Positions 9,575 to 18,062 of a stretch of DNA of 64,000 nt are shown here, piece by piece. The position numbers and the translations under genes were made by a program. The stretch lies in NCBI GenBank assembly GCA_017964005.1, contig JAGCSR010000056.1, positions 62,001-126,000 of the forward strand, written 5' to 3'. How positions within the stretch are numbered: position 1 is the first letter of the stretch; every line of letters starts with the position of its first letter. Origin of the DNA: Clostridiales bacterium (GTDB lineage: Bacteria; Bacillota; Clostridia; Saccharofermentanales; Saccharofermentanaceae). The notes below the pieces were generated by a model. That model saw only the letters and a list, made by a program, of their open reading frames with translations. It was not told the origin of the DNA and did not search any database.

Positions 9575-9583
9575 TGCTATAAT
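9575..9583 (+). promoter_or_regulatory. Extended -10 promoter of pyruvate:ferredoxin oxidoreductase
   Basis: TG-C-TATAAT (9575-9583) is a perfect extended -10. The -35 region is weak (CTTATA at 9555-9560). The predicted start near 9590 gives a leader of about 56 bases ending in AAAGGAG (9631-9637). Confidence 0.6.
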
Positions 9584-9645
9584 ACTTAAGTTAAAAACAG
9601 TAACGTTTTTTCAGCAAAAAAATCTAATATAAAGGAGAACAATCT

Positions 9646-12600
9646 ATGGCACGTGAACTTAAGAAAATGACCATGGACGGTAATACGGCTGCAGCTTACA
9701 CCTCGTATGCTTTCACTGAGAATGCTGCTATCTACCCTATTACCCCGTCATCGCCAATGGCTGATTACACGGATCAGTGGGCCCAAGAGGGCAGAAAGAA
9801 CATCTTCGGACAGACAGTAAATGTCGTCGAGATGCAGTCTGAAGGAGGTGCAGCCGGTGCGGTTCACGGATCATTGGCTACAGGTGCTCTTACCACAACA
9901 TATACGGCATCCCAGGGTCTCCTCCTCATGATCCCTAACATGTACAAGATCGCAGGTGAGCTTCTCCCTTGCGTATTCCATGTATCTGCAAGAGCTCTTG
10001 CAGCTCATGCTCTCAACATCTTCGGTGACCATGCAGACGTTATGGCTTGCCGTCAGACAGGTTTCGCAATGCTGTGCTCCAACTCCGTTCAGGACGTTGC
10101 TGACCTCGCAGCTGTTGCTCACCTTTCAACCATCAAGAGCAGAGTACCTTTCCTGCACTTCTTCGACGGTTTCCGTACATCCCACGAGATCCAGAAGATC
10201 GAGCTTATGGACTATGCTGATCTTGCTGAGCTCGTAGATTACGATGCAGTTGCAGAATTCAGAAAGAGATCTTTGTCTCCTAACCATCCTACACTTCGTG
10301 GTACAGCCCAGAACCCTGACATCTACTTCCAGGGCAGAGAGGCTTCCAACCCCTTCTATGAAGCTATCCCTGAGATCGTTGAGTACTACATGGGCAAGAT
10401 CAACGAGATCCGCGGCACAGATTACAAGCTTTACAACTACTACGGTGCTCCCGATGCTGAGCGTGTCATCATCGCTATGGGTTCCGTTGACGAGACCATC
10501 GAAGAGACAATCGATTACCTGACAGCTAAGGGTGAGAAGGTCGGACTTGTTAAGGTTCACCTCTATCGTCCTTTCGCAACAGCAAAGTTCCTCGAGGCTA
10601 TCCCTTCTACAGCAAAGGCTATCGCAGTCCTCGACAGAACAAAAGAGCCCGGTTCTTTGGGCGAGCCTCTCTACCTCGACGTTTGCGCAGCATTCGCAGG
10701 CAAGAAGGATGCTCCCGTCATCATCGGCGGCCGTTATGGTATGGGTTCCAAGGATACAGTTCCGAACCACATCTATGCAGTTTATAAGGAACTGGCTAAG
10801 GCTGAGCCTAAGCCCAGATTCACACTGGCTATCAACGACGACGTTACCTACCTCTCACTCGATGCTTCCGAAGCTATCGACGTTGCTAACGAGGGTACGA
10901 TCTCCGCTCGTTTCTGGGGTCTTGGTGCTGACGGTACAGTTGGTGCTAACAAGAACTCCATCAAGATCATCGGTGACCACACAGACATGTATGCTCAGGC
11001 TTACTTCTCTTACGACTCCAAGAAGTCCGGCGGTATCACCATCTCCGATCTGAGATTCGGTAAGACACCTATCCGTTCCACATACCTGGTTAACATGGCT
11101 GACTTCGTTGCATGCCACAACCAGTCCTATGTTTACAAGTACGATATGCTCTCCACTCTGAAGCCCAACGGCACGTTCCTCCTGAACACACAGTGGACAG
11201 CAGAAGAGATCGACGCTAACCTCCCCGGCGAGATGAAGCGTTACATCGCTAACAACAACATCCAGTTCTACACGATCGACGCTGTTGCAAAGGCTAAGGA
11301 GATCGGTCTGGGCGGACGTATCAACACCATCTGCCAGTCTGCATTCTTCAAGCTCTCCAACATCATCCCCGTAGACGAGGCAGTCGGATACATGAAGGCT
11401 GCTGCTAAGAAGTCCTACGGCAAGAAGGGTGACGACATCGTTAACATGAACTATGCTGCTATCGACGCAGGTGTTGATGCAGTCGTTAAGTACGACGTAC
11501 CTGAGTCCTGGAAGACAGCTGCTGACTCCGAGCCCGTCAAGAGAGACGTTCCTGACTTCATCAAGAACATCGTTGACGTTATGAATGCACAGAAGGGTGA
11601 CACTCTCCCTGTATCCGCATTCAAGGGTTACGAAGACGGTACATTCCCTCAGGGCACAGCACAGTATGAGAAGCGCGGCACAGCAGTTGATATCCCTGTA
11701 TGGGATGCAACAAAGTGTATCCAGTGCAACCAGTGCTCTCTCGTATGTCCTCACGCTGCTATCCGTCCTTTCCTCCTCAACGAAGAAGAGGCAGCAGGCG
11801 CAGCATTCGCACTTGCAGATACAAAGCCTAAGGCAAGCGAGTACAAGTTCCGTATGCAGGTTTCCGCTCTCGACTGCTTGGGCTGCGGCGTCTGCGTAAC
11901 AGTATGTCCTGAGAAGGTTCAGGCAATCTCCATGGCTCCTCTCAAGGACAACATGGCTGAAGCTGACAACTGGGAATACTGCACAAAGCTCTCTTATAAG
12001 GAGAACACACTTCCTAAGACAACTGTTAAGGGCTCTCAGATGGAGCAGCCTCTCCTCGAATTCTCCGGCGCTTGCGCAGGATGCGGAGAGACACCTTATG
12101 CTAAGCTCATCACACAGCTCTTCGGTGACAGAATGCAGATCTCCAATGCTACCGGATGTTCTTCCATCTGGGGTGGTTCTGCTCCTTCCATGCCTTACAC
12201 CACTAACCACTTAGGTTACGGTCCTGCATGGGGCAACTCCCTCTTCGAAGATAACGCTGAGCACGGTCTCGGTATGTACTTCGGTTACAAGCAGCTCAGG
12301 AACAGAGCTAAGAACCTTGTTGAAGAGACAGTAGCTTCCACTTCTTCCGAGTCCCTTAAGGCAGCAGCACAGGCTTGGATCGACGGCTTCACAACAGGTG
12401 AAGGTGCTCGTGCATTAGCTGATGCACTCGCTTCCGAGCTCAAGGCTGAAGGTTCCGATGCCGCTAAGAAGGCACTCGAGTATGAGGACTTCTTCATGAA
12501 GAGATCCCAGTGGATCATCGGTGGTGACGGATGGGCTTATGATATCGGTTACGGCGGACTTGACCACGTTCTGGCTTCCGGCGAAGACGTTAACGTTCTC

Positions 12601-13170
12601 GTTCTCGATACAGAGGTTTACTCCAACACAGGCGGACAGGCTTCCAAGTCCACACCTCAGGGTGCTGTTGCTCAGTTCGCAGCAGGCGGTAAGAACATCA
12701 AGAAGAAGGATCTCGGCATGATGGCAATGAGCTACGGCTACGTATACGTTGCACAGTGCGCTATGGGTTCCAACTCCGCTCAGACCATCAAGGCATTCAC
12801 TGAGGCTGAAGCATACCACGGACCTTCCCTGGTTATCTGCTATGCTCCTTGTATCAACCACGGTATCAAGGGCGGTCTCAAGGTTGCTCAGATGAGAGAG
12901 AAGGCTGCTGTTGAGTGCGGTTACTGGCACCTCTACAGATTCAATCCTACTCTCACTGCAGAAGGCAAGAACCCCTTCACACTGGATTCCAAGGATCCTC
13001 AGGGCGGCTATGAGGCATTCAATGCATTCCTCATGGCAGAGGTCAGATATAACTCTCTCCTCAAGAAGTATCCTCAGGATGTTGTTGAGGGCCTCTTCAA
13101 CAAGTGCTATCAGGATTCCGTTGAGCGTCTTGCTTCTTATAAGAGAAAGGCAGCCAACATCGAGATCTGA
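9646..13170 (+). CDS. nifJ: Pyruvate:ferredoxin (flavodoxin) oxidoreductase, single-chain
   Basis: It oxidises pyruvate and CoA to acetyl-CoA and CO2 with reduction of ferredoxin, the central step of energy metabolism in anaerobic Clostridia. The 1,174-residue chain has the normal fused domain order: pyrimidine-binding N-terminal domain, transketolase C-like domain, EKR/gamma domain, a ferredoxin-like segment with two Cys clusters (CIQCNQC at about 692 and CLGCGVC at about 744), and a thiamine diphosphate domain (CAGCGE at about 809 and GGDGWAYDIGYGG at about 959). Codon choice is visibly stricter than in neighbouring genes, as expected for an abundant protein. It is flanked by its own promoter and a strong GC-rich terminator. 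Confidence 0.98.
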   Translation: MARELKKMTMDGNTAAAYTSYAFTENAAIYPITPSSPMADYTDQWAQEGRKNIFGQTVNVVEMQSEGGAAGAVHGSLATGALTTTYTASQGLLLMIPNMYKIAGELLPCVFHVSARALAAHALNIFGDHADVMACRQTGFAMLCSNSVQDVADLAAVAHLSTIKSRVPFLHFFDGFRTSHEIQKIELMDYADLAELVDYDAVAEFRKRSLSPNHPTLRGTAQNPDIYFQGREASNPFYEAIPEIVEYYMGKINEIRGTDYKLYNYYGAPDAERVIIAMGSVDETIEETIDYLTAKGEKVGLVKVHLYRPFATAKFLEAIPSTAKAIAVLDRTKEPGSLGEPLYLDVCAAFAGKKDAPVIIGGRYGMGSKDTVPNHIYAVYKELAKAEPKPRFTLAINDDVTYLSLDASEAIDVANEGTISARFWGLGADGTVGANKNSIKIIGDHTDMYAQAYFSYDSKKSGGITISDLRFGKTPIRSTYLVNMADFVACHNQSYVYKYDMLSTLKPNGTFLLNTQWTAEEIDANLPGEMKRYIANNNIQFYTIDAVAKAKEIGLGGRINTICQSAFFKLSNIIPVDEAVGYMKAAAKKSYGKKGDDIVNMNYAAIDAGVDAVVKYDVPESWKTAADSEPVKRDVPDFIKNIVDVMNAQKGDTLPVSAFKGYEDGTFPQGTAQYEKRGTAVDIPVWDATKCIQCNQCSLVCPHAAIRPFLLNEEEAAGAAFALADTKPKASEYKFRMQVSALDCLGCGVCVTVCPEKVQAISMAPLKDNMAEADNWEYCTKLSYKENTLPKTTVKGSQMEQPLLEFSGACAGCGETPYAKLITQLFGDRMQISNATGCSSIWGGSAPSMPYTTNHLGYGPAWGNSLFEDNAEHGLGMYFGYKQLRNRAKNLVEETVASTSSESLKAAAQAWIDGFTTGEGARALADALASELKAEGSDAAKKALEYEDFFMKRSQWIIGGDGWAYDIGYGGLDHVLASGEDVNVLVLDTEVYSNTGGQASKSTPQGAVAQFAAGGKNIKKKDLGMMAMSYGYVYVAQCAMGSNSAQTIKAFTEAEAYHGPSLVICYAPCINHGIKGGLKVAQMREKAAVECGYWHLYRFNPTLTAEGKNPFTLDSKDPQGGYEAFNAFLMAEVRYNSLLKKYPQDVVEGLFNKCYQDSVERLASYKRKAANIEI

Positions 13171-13197
13171 TCTTACTGGATAAGATACGATTAATTA

Positions 13198-13234
13198 CCC
13201 GCCCGGAGCGTTAGCCCCGGGCGGGTTTATTTAT
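13198..13234 (+). terminator. Terminator after pyruvate:ferredoxin oxidoreductase
   Basis: Stem CCCGCCCGG/CCGGGCGGG (13198-13206 and 13217-13225) followed by the T-rich run TTTATTTAT. It lies between converging genes. Confidence 0.88.
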
Positions 13235-13259
13235 GCATCAGGTTATGGAGAAGAATAGA

Positions 13260-14381
13260 TTACTTAAGGGACATCTTGAAGTAGGGTTTGCCCTTGGCGT
13301 CGTCTTTTTTGTAGCAGTAGAGCATGTCCTTTTCGCGGTCGATCTTAACGGATTTGGATTTCCACAGAGGCTTTAAGGTCTCATCTGTTATCGGAAGATA
13401 AAGGTCAGTAGTCTCATTTGACAGACCTATAAAGAAGGTCTTGGGGTTGTAATCTCCCATCTTCTCTCTTTGGGCATTTGTCATTCCGAAGTATTTAAGG
13501 TTATTCTTTTCCAGCGTCTGGGAAGTCGGATCGCAGTGATAGTATTTATCGCCGACCTTTACGATCGCCCACTCGTGTCCCCATTCCATGTCGTGAGTCA
13601 GGCCGCTGCAGGTCGTGGCATCGATCCCTACCTGCAGGAGCAGGTAAGCGTATGCTCCTGCGATCTCCTGACAGATGCCCATATCTTCCATTATCGCGTG
13701 ATAGGGACCTGTTGTTCTGTCTGAAGGTTCATTCGGGTCTGCTTCCACGGCATCATAATCGTAGTCGATCCTTGTTGCCGTAGCCATATAGAGAGCCAGG
13801 GTCTTCTCCAAGGGAGTGTCGTCTTCTTCCACGGTGCTGTTTATTAGTTCTTCAACTCTCGCTATAAAGGCGTCTATCCTCGGTCCGATCTCTTCTTTGG
13901 GGATCGTGTATTCCAATTTAAAGGTTCCGTCTTTGTTGTCGGCCTGATCCGCTTCCGGATAACCTACATAAGAGTCTGCGACGGGAAGGCAGTACCTTAT
14001 AGCATACCGGCATCTGTCGAAGTTCTCTTTATCTTTCAAGGCTACGGAATCCTGTCCGGTGAGGACCGCGTTGCAGAAGGCAAAATAGTCTTCCTTAAAT
14101 TCTTCGCCGAATGATTCAACATACATATCTGACAGGACATAAGGGTTGAAGTTATATCCCTCATGGGGAGCCTTTGTCTCAAAAGACGGGGCGGCCGTTG
14201 TTTCGGATGTTGAAGAAGTCTCCGGGGCTGAAGTTTCAGATGTCTCAACTGATGATGTTACCGTAGTCGTTTCAGTTGAAGCCGGAGTGGTCACCGCCTC
14301 TTTTGTTTGTGCGTTCGAGCATGATGTCAGGATGAGTGTGAAGATGAGTGCCAGGCTTACCGGCATCGTTTTCTTGTTCAT
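13260..14381 (-). CDS. Lipoprotein with transglutaminase-like (papain-fold) domain
   Basis: The 373-residue protein starts with a lipoprotein signal peptide ending in the lipobox LTSC (Cys at about 21), then a ~45-residue Thr/Ser/Glu linker. The rest is a transglutaminase-like core with the Cys-His-Asp order: Cys in GICQE, His in GHEWAIV and Asp in HCDPTSQ. Such bacterial domains act as proteases, peptidoglycan-linked hydrolases or cross-linkers; which one applies is not shown. The ATG has an AGGGGG ribosome binding site. Two further secreted proteins at the right end of the window use a similar core or related repeats, so this organism appears to export several such proteins. Confidence 0.85.
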   Translation of the reverse strand: MNKKTMPVSLALIFTLILTSCSNAQTKEAVTTPASTETTTVTSSVETSETSAPETSSTSETTAAPSFETKAPHEGYNFNPYVLSDMYVESFGEEFKEDYFAFCNAVLTGQDSVALKDKENFDRCRYAIRYCLPVADSYVGYPEADQADNKDGTFKLEYTIPKEEIGPRIDAFIARVEELINSTVEEDDTPLEKTLALYMATATRIDYDYDAVEADPNEPSDRTTGPYHAIMEDMGICQEIAGAYAYLLLQVGIDATTCSGLTHDMEWGHEWAIVKVGDKYYHCDPTSQTLEKNNLKYFGMTNAQREKMGDYNPKTFFIGLSNETTDLYLPITDETLKPLWKSKSVKIDREKDMLYCYKKDDAKGKPYFKMSLK

Positions 14382-14446
14382 ATGATATCCCCCTTATATC
14401 TTCCCAAAAGATAATCCATACTCATTATATACCAGTAATGAATGCG

Positions 14447-14455
14447 TGATATAAT
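14447..14455 (+). promoter_or_regulatory. Extended -10 promoter for the DnaD-like gene
   Basis: TG-A-TATAAT at 14447-14455 in the 106-bp divergent region. No good -35 box is seen. The start near 14462 leaves ~26 bases before the ATG, with GGAAAGG as ribosome binding site. Confidence 0.5.
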
Positions 14456-14487
14456 AAATACCTGATTACTTTTGGAAAGGATCTTAT

Positions 14488-15543
14488 ATGTCGGACAAAC
14501 GCAATGACAGGCTGCTGTTATCGGATACCGGTATCCCGGATATCTTTATCGCGAGATACGCGTCGTCTTTGTCCGGCGATGCGCTTCTGCTGTATCTTTG
14601 GATCATTATGAAGTTCGGTCAGGACGGATCTTTCGATGACAAGGATGTAAAGAAACTCAATCTTATCCCCGAGAGCGATACCGATAAAGTAATGGCGGAA
14701 CTGGTTACCGCAGGCGTCCTGATCCGAAATGACAGGAAATTCTCACCGGCAGACCTTAAGACTGTCGAAGTTGACGAGTATGTCTCGGCCAGGATGGCAA
14801 AAGGATATGTCAACAGTGACGGCGGCGTAAAGTCCGATGAGAAGCAGAGGAATGTCCTTGCCGACAGTATCAATACAACGTTCTACCAGGGTTTTATGCC
14901 TTATGTCCTCTACAGGCTCGTAGATAAGTGCCTGTATGAATATAAGTTCGAAGGACAGGTTGTCTACAAACTTTTCGAATACGGCAGGGATAACAGGATC
15001 GACAGGGATTATCTTGCGATGGAAAGGACTGCCGCCGACTGGTATAAGAACGGTTATACCACATGTGACAGACTGGAAGTATTCCTTGAGAAGAGCACCA
15101 GGGTAACAAAGCTTACGAAGACTTTGGGCAAGCTCATGCGCAGAAGGATGAACGACAATGATATCTCCCACATCACAAAATGGATTATGGCATATGATAC
15201 AGATGAAGCTATGTTAAGATATGCGTTCAAAGCCAATGAGTATAAGGGCGACATAAGGACTACGGATGTAGAAGACACTCTGTCTGCCTGGTATGAGGCG
15301 GGGGTTACCGATGTCGCATCTGCTGCAGTTTACGAAGAAGAACGGCATAAAGAAAATAAGAGCAAATATTCCAGGAAGAAGGGAAGAGCCGGGTCTTCAT
15401 GGAAGACCGGGGCTGAGGCCGGGATCTCGGAAGAGGCGCAGGAACCGTCCGGCAAGGAGGATAACTCCGCGAAAACCTCAAGTGAAGATCACATCATAGA
15501 CGATATCCTGGATATGTTCGGAGGCAGCGATGGTAACGATTAG
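14488..15543 (+). CDS. DnaD/DnaB-like primosome protein
   Basis: A 351-residue protein with a helical N-terminal region typical of the winged-helix DDBH1 part (about residues 15-100), and two DnaD-like DDBH2 repeats: about 125-200 (YKNGYTT near the end) and about 205-275 (ending WYEAGVT). The last ~75 residues are charged and probably disordered. In low-GC Gram-positives DnaD/DnaB proteins bind origin DNA and bring the helicase loader to DnaA or restart sites. The next gene is a DnaI-type loader overlapping by 14 bp, which strongly supports a replication initiation or restart role. It is not prophage-linked as far as the window shows. Confidence 0.85.
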   Translation: MSDKRNDRLLLSDTGIPDIFIARYASSLSGDALLLYLWIIMKFGQDGSFDDKDVKKLNLIPESDTDKVMAELVTAGVLIRNDRKFSPADLKTVEVDEYVSARMAKGYVNSDGGVKSDEKQRNVLADSINTTFYQGFMPYVLYRLVDKCLYEYKFEGQVVYKLFEYGRDNRIDRDYLAMERTAADWYKNGYTTCDRLEVFLEKSTRVTKLTKTLGKLMRRRMNDNDISHITKWIMAYDTDEAMLRYAFKANEYKGDIRTTDVEDTLSAWYEAGVTDVASAAVYEEERHKENKSKYSRKKGRAGSSWKTGAEAGISEEAQEPSGKEDNSAKTSSEDHIIDDILDMFGGSDGND

Positions 15544-16411
15544 AGAACTTATTGAACTGAGCCTGGCCGAGATCGAGGCTCAAAGAAGGATCGACAAGGA
15601 CAGGAAGGTTTCCCTTTATTACGATAAGTATCCCGAACTTCGGGCCATCGATACCGATCTTGTGGAACTTAGAAAATCCAAGATCATGGCGTCCCTGGAC
15701 GGCAGGGAGGAATATGCCGATAAGATAGGAAGCAGGGAATCAGCTTTGCGTTCCAAAAGGGAGAAGTTCCTTCATGATAACGGCATTCCTTCAGACTTCG
15801 ATTCCGAAGACTATATCTGCGATAAGTGTTCCGACACAGGCTATACTGCGAGCAAAGAAGGAACAGTCAGGGTATGTTCCTGCAAGAACGCTCAACTGGA
15901 AGAGTGTTATGACAGGTCCGGGATGAGAGATTACAGCTCTGTAAGGCTTGATAACTACAGGGCAGATTACCTGGGTGATGCCGAACAGCGCAAAGCGCTT
16001 ATGAGCGGGCTTCTCAGTGCATGCCTCGGGCGCGGGGATAAAGAGGATAAGGATCTTTGGATATACCAGGGAGCCCCTCAGACCGGAAAGACCTTCCTTG
16101 CCGTCTGTGTGGCAAAAGGGATAATCAAGCTCGGCAAGAGCGCATATTACTGTAAATGCGAGGACATCGAGGAAATGGATGAAGACCTGATAGCAGATCT
16201 TAAGCGATATGATGTCCTGGTCATAGATGATTTTGCCTCGGACATCTCCTCAAGGAGGAGGATCGCGTATGTCCTTAATACCGTTTTCGAGGTGAGGAAC
16301 GCGGCAGGGCTTAAGACAGTGATAGTAACGTATGAGAACAAGAACGACCTTATCTCCAATTGTGATGTTCGGCTGGCCGGAAAGCTCAAGAATGCGGGAT
16401 ATATATCGTAA
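15530..16411 (+). CDS. DnaI/DnaC-like replicative helicase loader ATPase
   Basis: This 293-residue protein has a helical N-terminal helicase-binding region, a zinc-binding segment (CDKCSDTGY then CSC, about residues 102-123), and an AAA+ domain with Walker A GAPQTGKT (about 182-189) and Walker B VLVIDDF (about 228-234). That is the layout of DnaI, which opens or delivers the DnaB-family helicase ring. Its ATG lies inside the end of the DnaD-like gene and has a GGAGG site, so translation is coupled. The C-terminus is short compared with some relatives but includes the sensor region. Confidence in the family is high. Confidence 0.88.
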   Translation: MVTIRELIELSLAEIEAQRRIDKDRKVSLYYDKYPELRAIDTDLVELRKSKIMASLDGREEYADKIGSRESALRSKREKFLHDNGIPSDFDSEDYICDKCSDTGYTASKEGTVRVCSCKNAQLEECYDRSGMRDYSSVRLDNYRADYLGDAEQRKALMSGLLSACLGRGDKEDKDLWIYQGAPQTGKTFLAVCVAKGIIKLGKSAYYCKCEDIEEMDEDLIADLKRYDVLVIDDFASDISSRRRIAYVLNTVFEVRNAAGLKTVIVTYENKNDLISNCDVRLAGKLKNAGYIS

Positions 16412-16429
16412 AGGCAAAGACCTGATATC

Positions 16430-17683
16430 ATGAAGAAGAGGGATAAGAAGAAGATTACCGGCGGCAATTCGCCTTTTATACAGGATAAGCCTTTCGATAA
16501 GCGCGACAAGGGGAGCCTTGGCGTGCGCTATGTCGAGCGTCAGGTCAGGCTTCCGTTCCTGGCGGATTCGGATCCGGAGACCGGAGAAGACTACGGCACC
16601 ACTGAGGATATGTACGAGCAGTGGGGACTTACCGACAGCCAGTCGACATTAAAGAGGGGCAAGAGAAGGGCTTTGCTGGGATTCATACTGGCCGTGTCAG
16701 TCTTTATCTTCCTGTTTACTGCGATATTCTTCATACTTCCGAATGTCCTTCCGGGTGTATTCCGGGGAACGAATATCGGTGAGCTGTTCGAAGAACCTGT
16801 TGTCAATTATGAATACAAAGACCCTTCATACCGTGTTATCACCGAATCGAGCGTGAACATCATGAGCGAGCCGGATGTTGAATCACAAAGGATTTCCCAG
16901 GTCCTTTATAACGAACCTGTAAAAGTAACGGGCAATTCCGTCAACGGCTTCATTAATATCAAGACAGCGGACGGGATATCCGGATATATCAAGGATGACA
17001 CGATGATCGCCGACATGTCCTCGGTCGAACCGGATCTTCATGTATATAAGCTTGTTGTATCCGATCTGTCCAAGAATGTTATGACACACGCTTCCAACGG
17101 GACTTTAATATGCCGTGTCATGATGAACACAGTTCTTTACGCTGACGTAAAGAGAGAAGGCGTTTACAGGGTATATCTGCCCGGAGGAGATATGGGCTGG
17201 ATCGGATCTTCCGGTGTTATCGAGACTGAACCCCGTGGCGAAGTAGGAAAGGTTCCTTCCAGATATTTCGTAGGTTCCCTCCTTTTGTTCGTGAATGCCA
17301 CATATCTGGACAACGGCCTTACCATGAACGGTATATCTGTTAACGGCGCCATATATGTAGCCTCCAAGATCAACGGCGTTAAGATGCCCAGGACAGCCGA
17401 AGAGCAGGCTGCGACAGGCGAGGAAGTTACCATAGAATATGACGCCGTCAGCGGAAATATAGATCTGGACTGCATCAAGAAAGGCGACATCGTGTTCTTC
17501 AGAGGAAGCAATACGGGGGAGGGCACCCGGGTCATCGATTCGATCGGGGTGTGTACGGACAAAGGAGCTTTCCTTATGAAATCAACGGCCGGAACCACCT
17601 TAAATCTGCGGACTTTTGAGGCAGATAATGAGATTTTTGACAGAATAATCACGATAAGACGCATTTTTGATACAGTTGATTGA
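16430..17683 (+). CDS. Membrane protein with SH3 domain and degenerate NlpC/P60 domain
   Basis: The 417-residue protein has a charged cytoplasmic N-terminus, one membrane helix (about residues 80-103), two bacterial SH3-like segments (about 125-270) and a C-terminal region that follows the NlpC/P60 pattern (about 278-412: a MPRTAEEQ element and KKGDIVFFRG). In active NlpC/P60 enzymes the nucleophile is in DCSG and the base in HVGIY. Here these positions read SVNG and SIGVC, so both the Cys and the His are missing. It probably binds peptidoglycan without cutting it (inference). It follows the DnaI-like gene by 18 bp and may be cotranscribed; the ribosome binding site is weak. Confidence 0.72.
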   Translation: MKKRDKKKITGGNSPFIQDKPFDKRDKGSLGVRYVERQVRLPFLADSDPETGEDYGTTEDMYEQWGLTDSQSTLKRGKRRALLGFILAVSVFIFLFTAIFFILPNVLPGVFRGTNIGELFEEPVVNYEYKDPSYRVITESSVNIMSEPDVESQRISQVLYNEPVKVTGNSVNGFINIKTADGISGYIKDDTMIADMSSVEPDLHVYKLVVSDLSKNVMTHASNGTLICRVMMNTVLYADVKREGVYRVYLPGGDMGWIGSSGVIETEPRGEVGKVPSRYFVGSLLLFVNATYLDNGLTMNGISVNGAIYVASKINGVKMPRTAEEQAATGEEVTIEYDAVSGNIDLDCIKKGDIVFFRGSNTGEGTRVIDSIGVCTDKGAFLMKSTAGTTLNLRTFEADNEIFDRIITIRRIFDTVD

Positions 17684-17691
17684 TTTTGCGG

Positions 17692-17720
17692 TTGCAACAT
17701 TCGATCTTGTGTGATATTAT
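17692..17720 (+). promoter_or_regulatory. Promoter of rpmB
   Basis: TTGCAA (17692-17697) and TATTAT (17715-17720) with a 17-bp spacer. The predicted start near 17727 leaves a 30-base leader containing AGGAGGT before the ATG at 17757. Confidence 0.65.
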
Positions 17721-17756
17721 CTTCTAGCGTTAAAAAACTATACAGGAGGTGTTAAT

Positions 17757-17954
17757 ATGGCTAAGTGTGATGTTTGTTCCAAAGACATGTTCTTCGGCAG
17801 AAAGATCAGAATTACACGTTCACAGATATCACGTCGTGCGCTCACACAGCAGCAGCCCAATGTCCACAGAGTCAAGGTTGTTGTTGAAGGCACCCCCAAG
17901 ACGATGAATGTCTGCACTCGTTGCCTTCGTTCCGGCAAGGTTAAGAGAGCATGA
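17757..17954 (+). CDS. rpmB: Large ribosomal subunit protein bL28
   Basis: A 65-residue basic protein of the 50S subunit. It is the zinc-type form: CDVC near the N-terminus (residues 4-7) and CTRC near the C-terminus make a four-Cys site. The stretch around residues 14-40 with RSQISRRAL, QQPN and KVVV is typical of the family. It stands alone between a good promoter and a terminator, and has a strong AGGAGGT ribosome binding site. Confidence 0.97.
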   Translation: MAKCDVCSKDMFFGRKIRITRSQISRRALTQQQPNVHRVKVVVEGTPKTMNVCTRCLRSGKVKRA

Positions 17955-17983
17955 TCTTCTGATATATATCGGACAACAACAAG

Positions 17984-18006
17984 GCTCCGCGATGCGGAGC
18001 TTTTTA
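17984..18006 (+). terminator. Terminator after rpmB
   Basis: Stem GCTCCGC/GCGGAGC (17984-17990 and 17994-18000) with a 3-base loop followed by TTTTT. Confidence 0.85.
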
Positions 18007-18013
18007 GTTGCAG

Positions 18014-18038
18014 TAAAAAAGCCCGGCATCTGCCGGGC
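18014..18038 (-). terminator. Terminator after serS
   Basis: On the minus strand an 8-bp stem GCCCGGCA/TGCCGGGC (18021-18038) is followed by seven T residues (18014-18020). It sits back to back with the rpmB terminator. Confidence 0.88.
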
Positions 18039-18062
18039 TTTGAATATCATAAGAATGATCCG

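Noticed and set aside
10855-12210. A 451-codon open frame on the minus strand inside pyruvate:ferredoxin oxidoreductase
   Set aside because: It is antisense to a perfectly conserved enzyme with strict codon use, which leaves long open antisense frames. The translation has no domain, start site or ribosome binding site support.
14488-16411. Prophage or integrated element suggested by DnaD/DnaI-like genes
   Set aside because: No integrase, capsid, tail or attachment repeats are present, and base and codon use do not stand out; these are likely chromosomal primosome genes.
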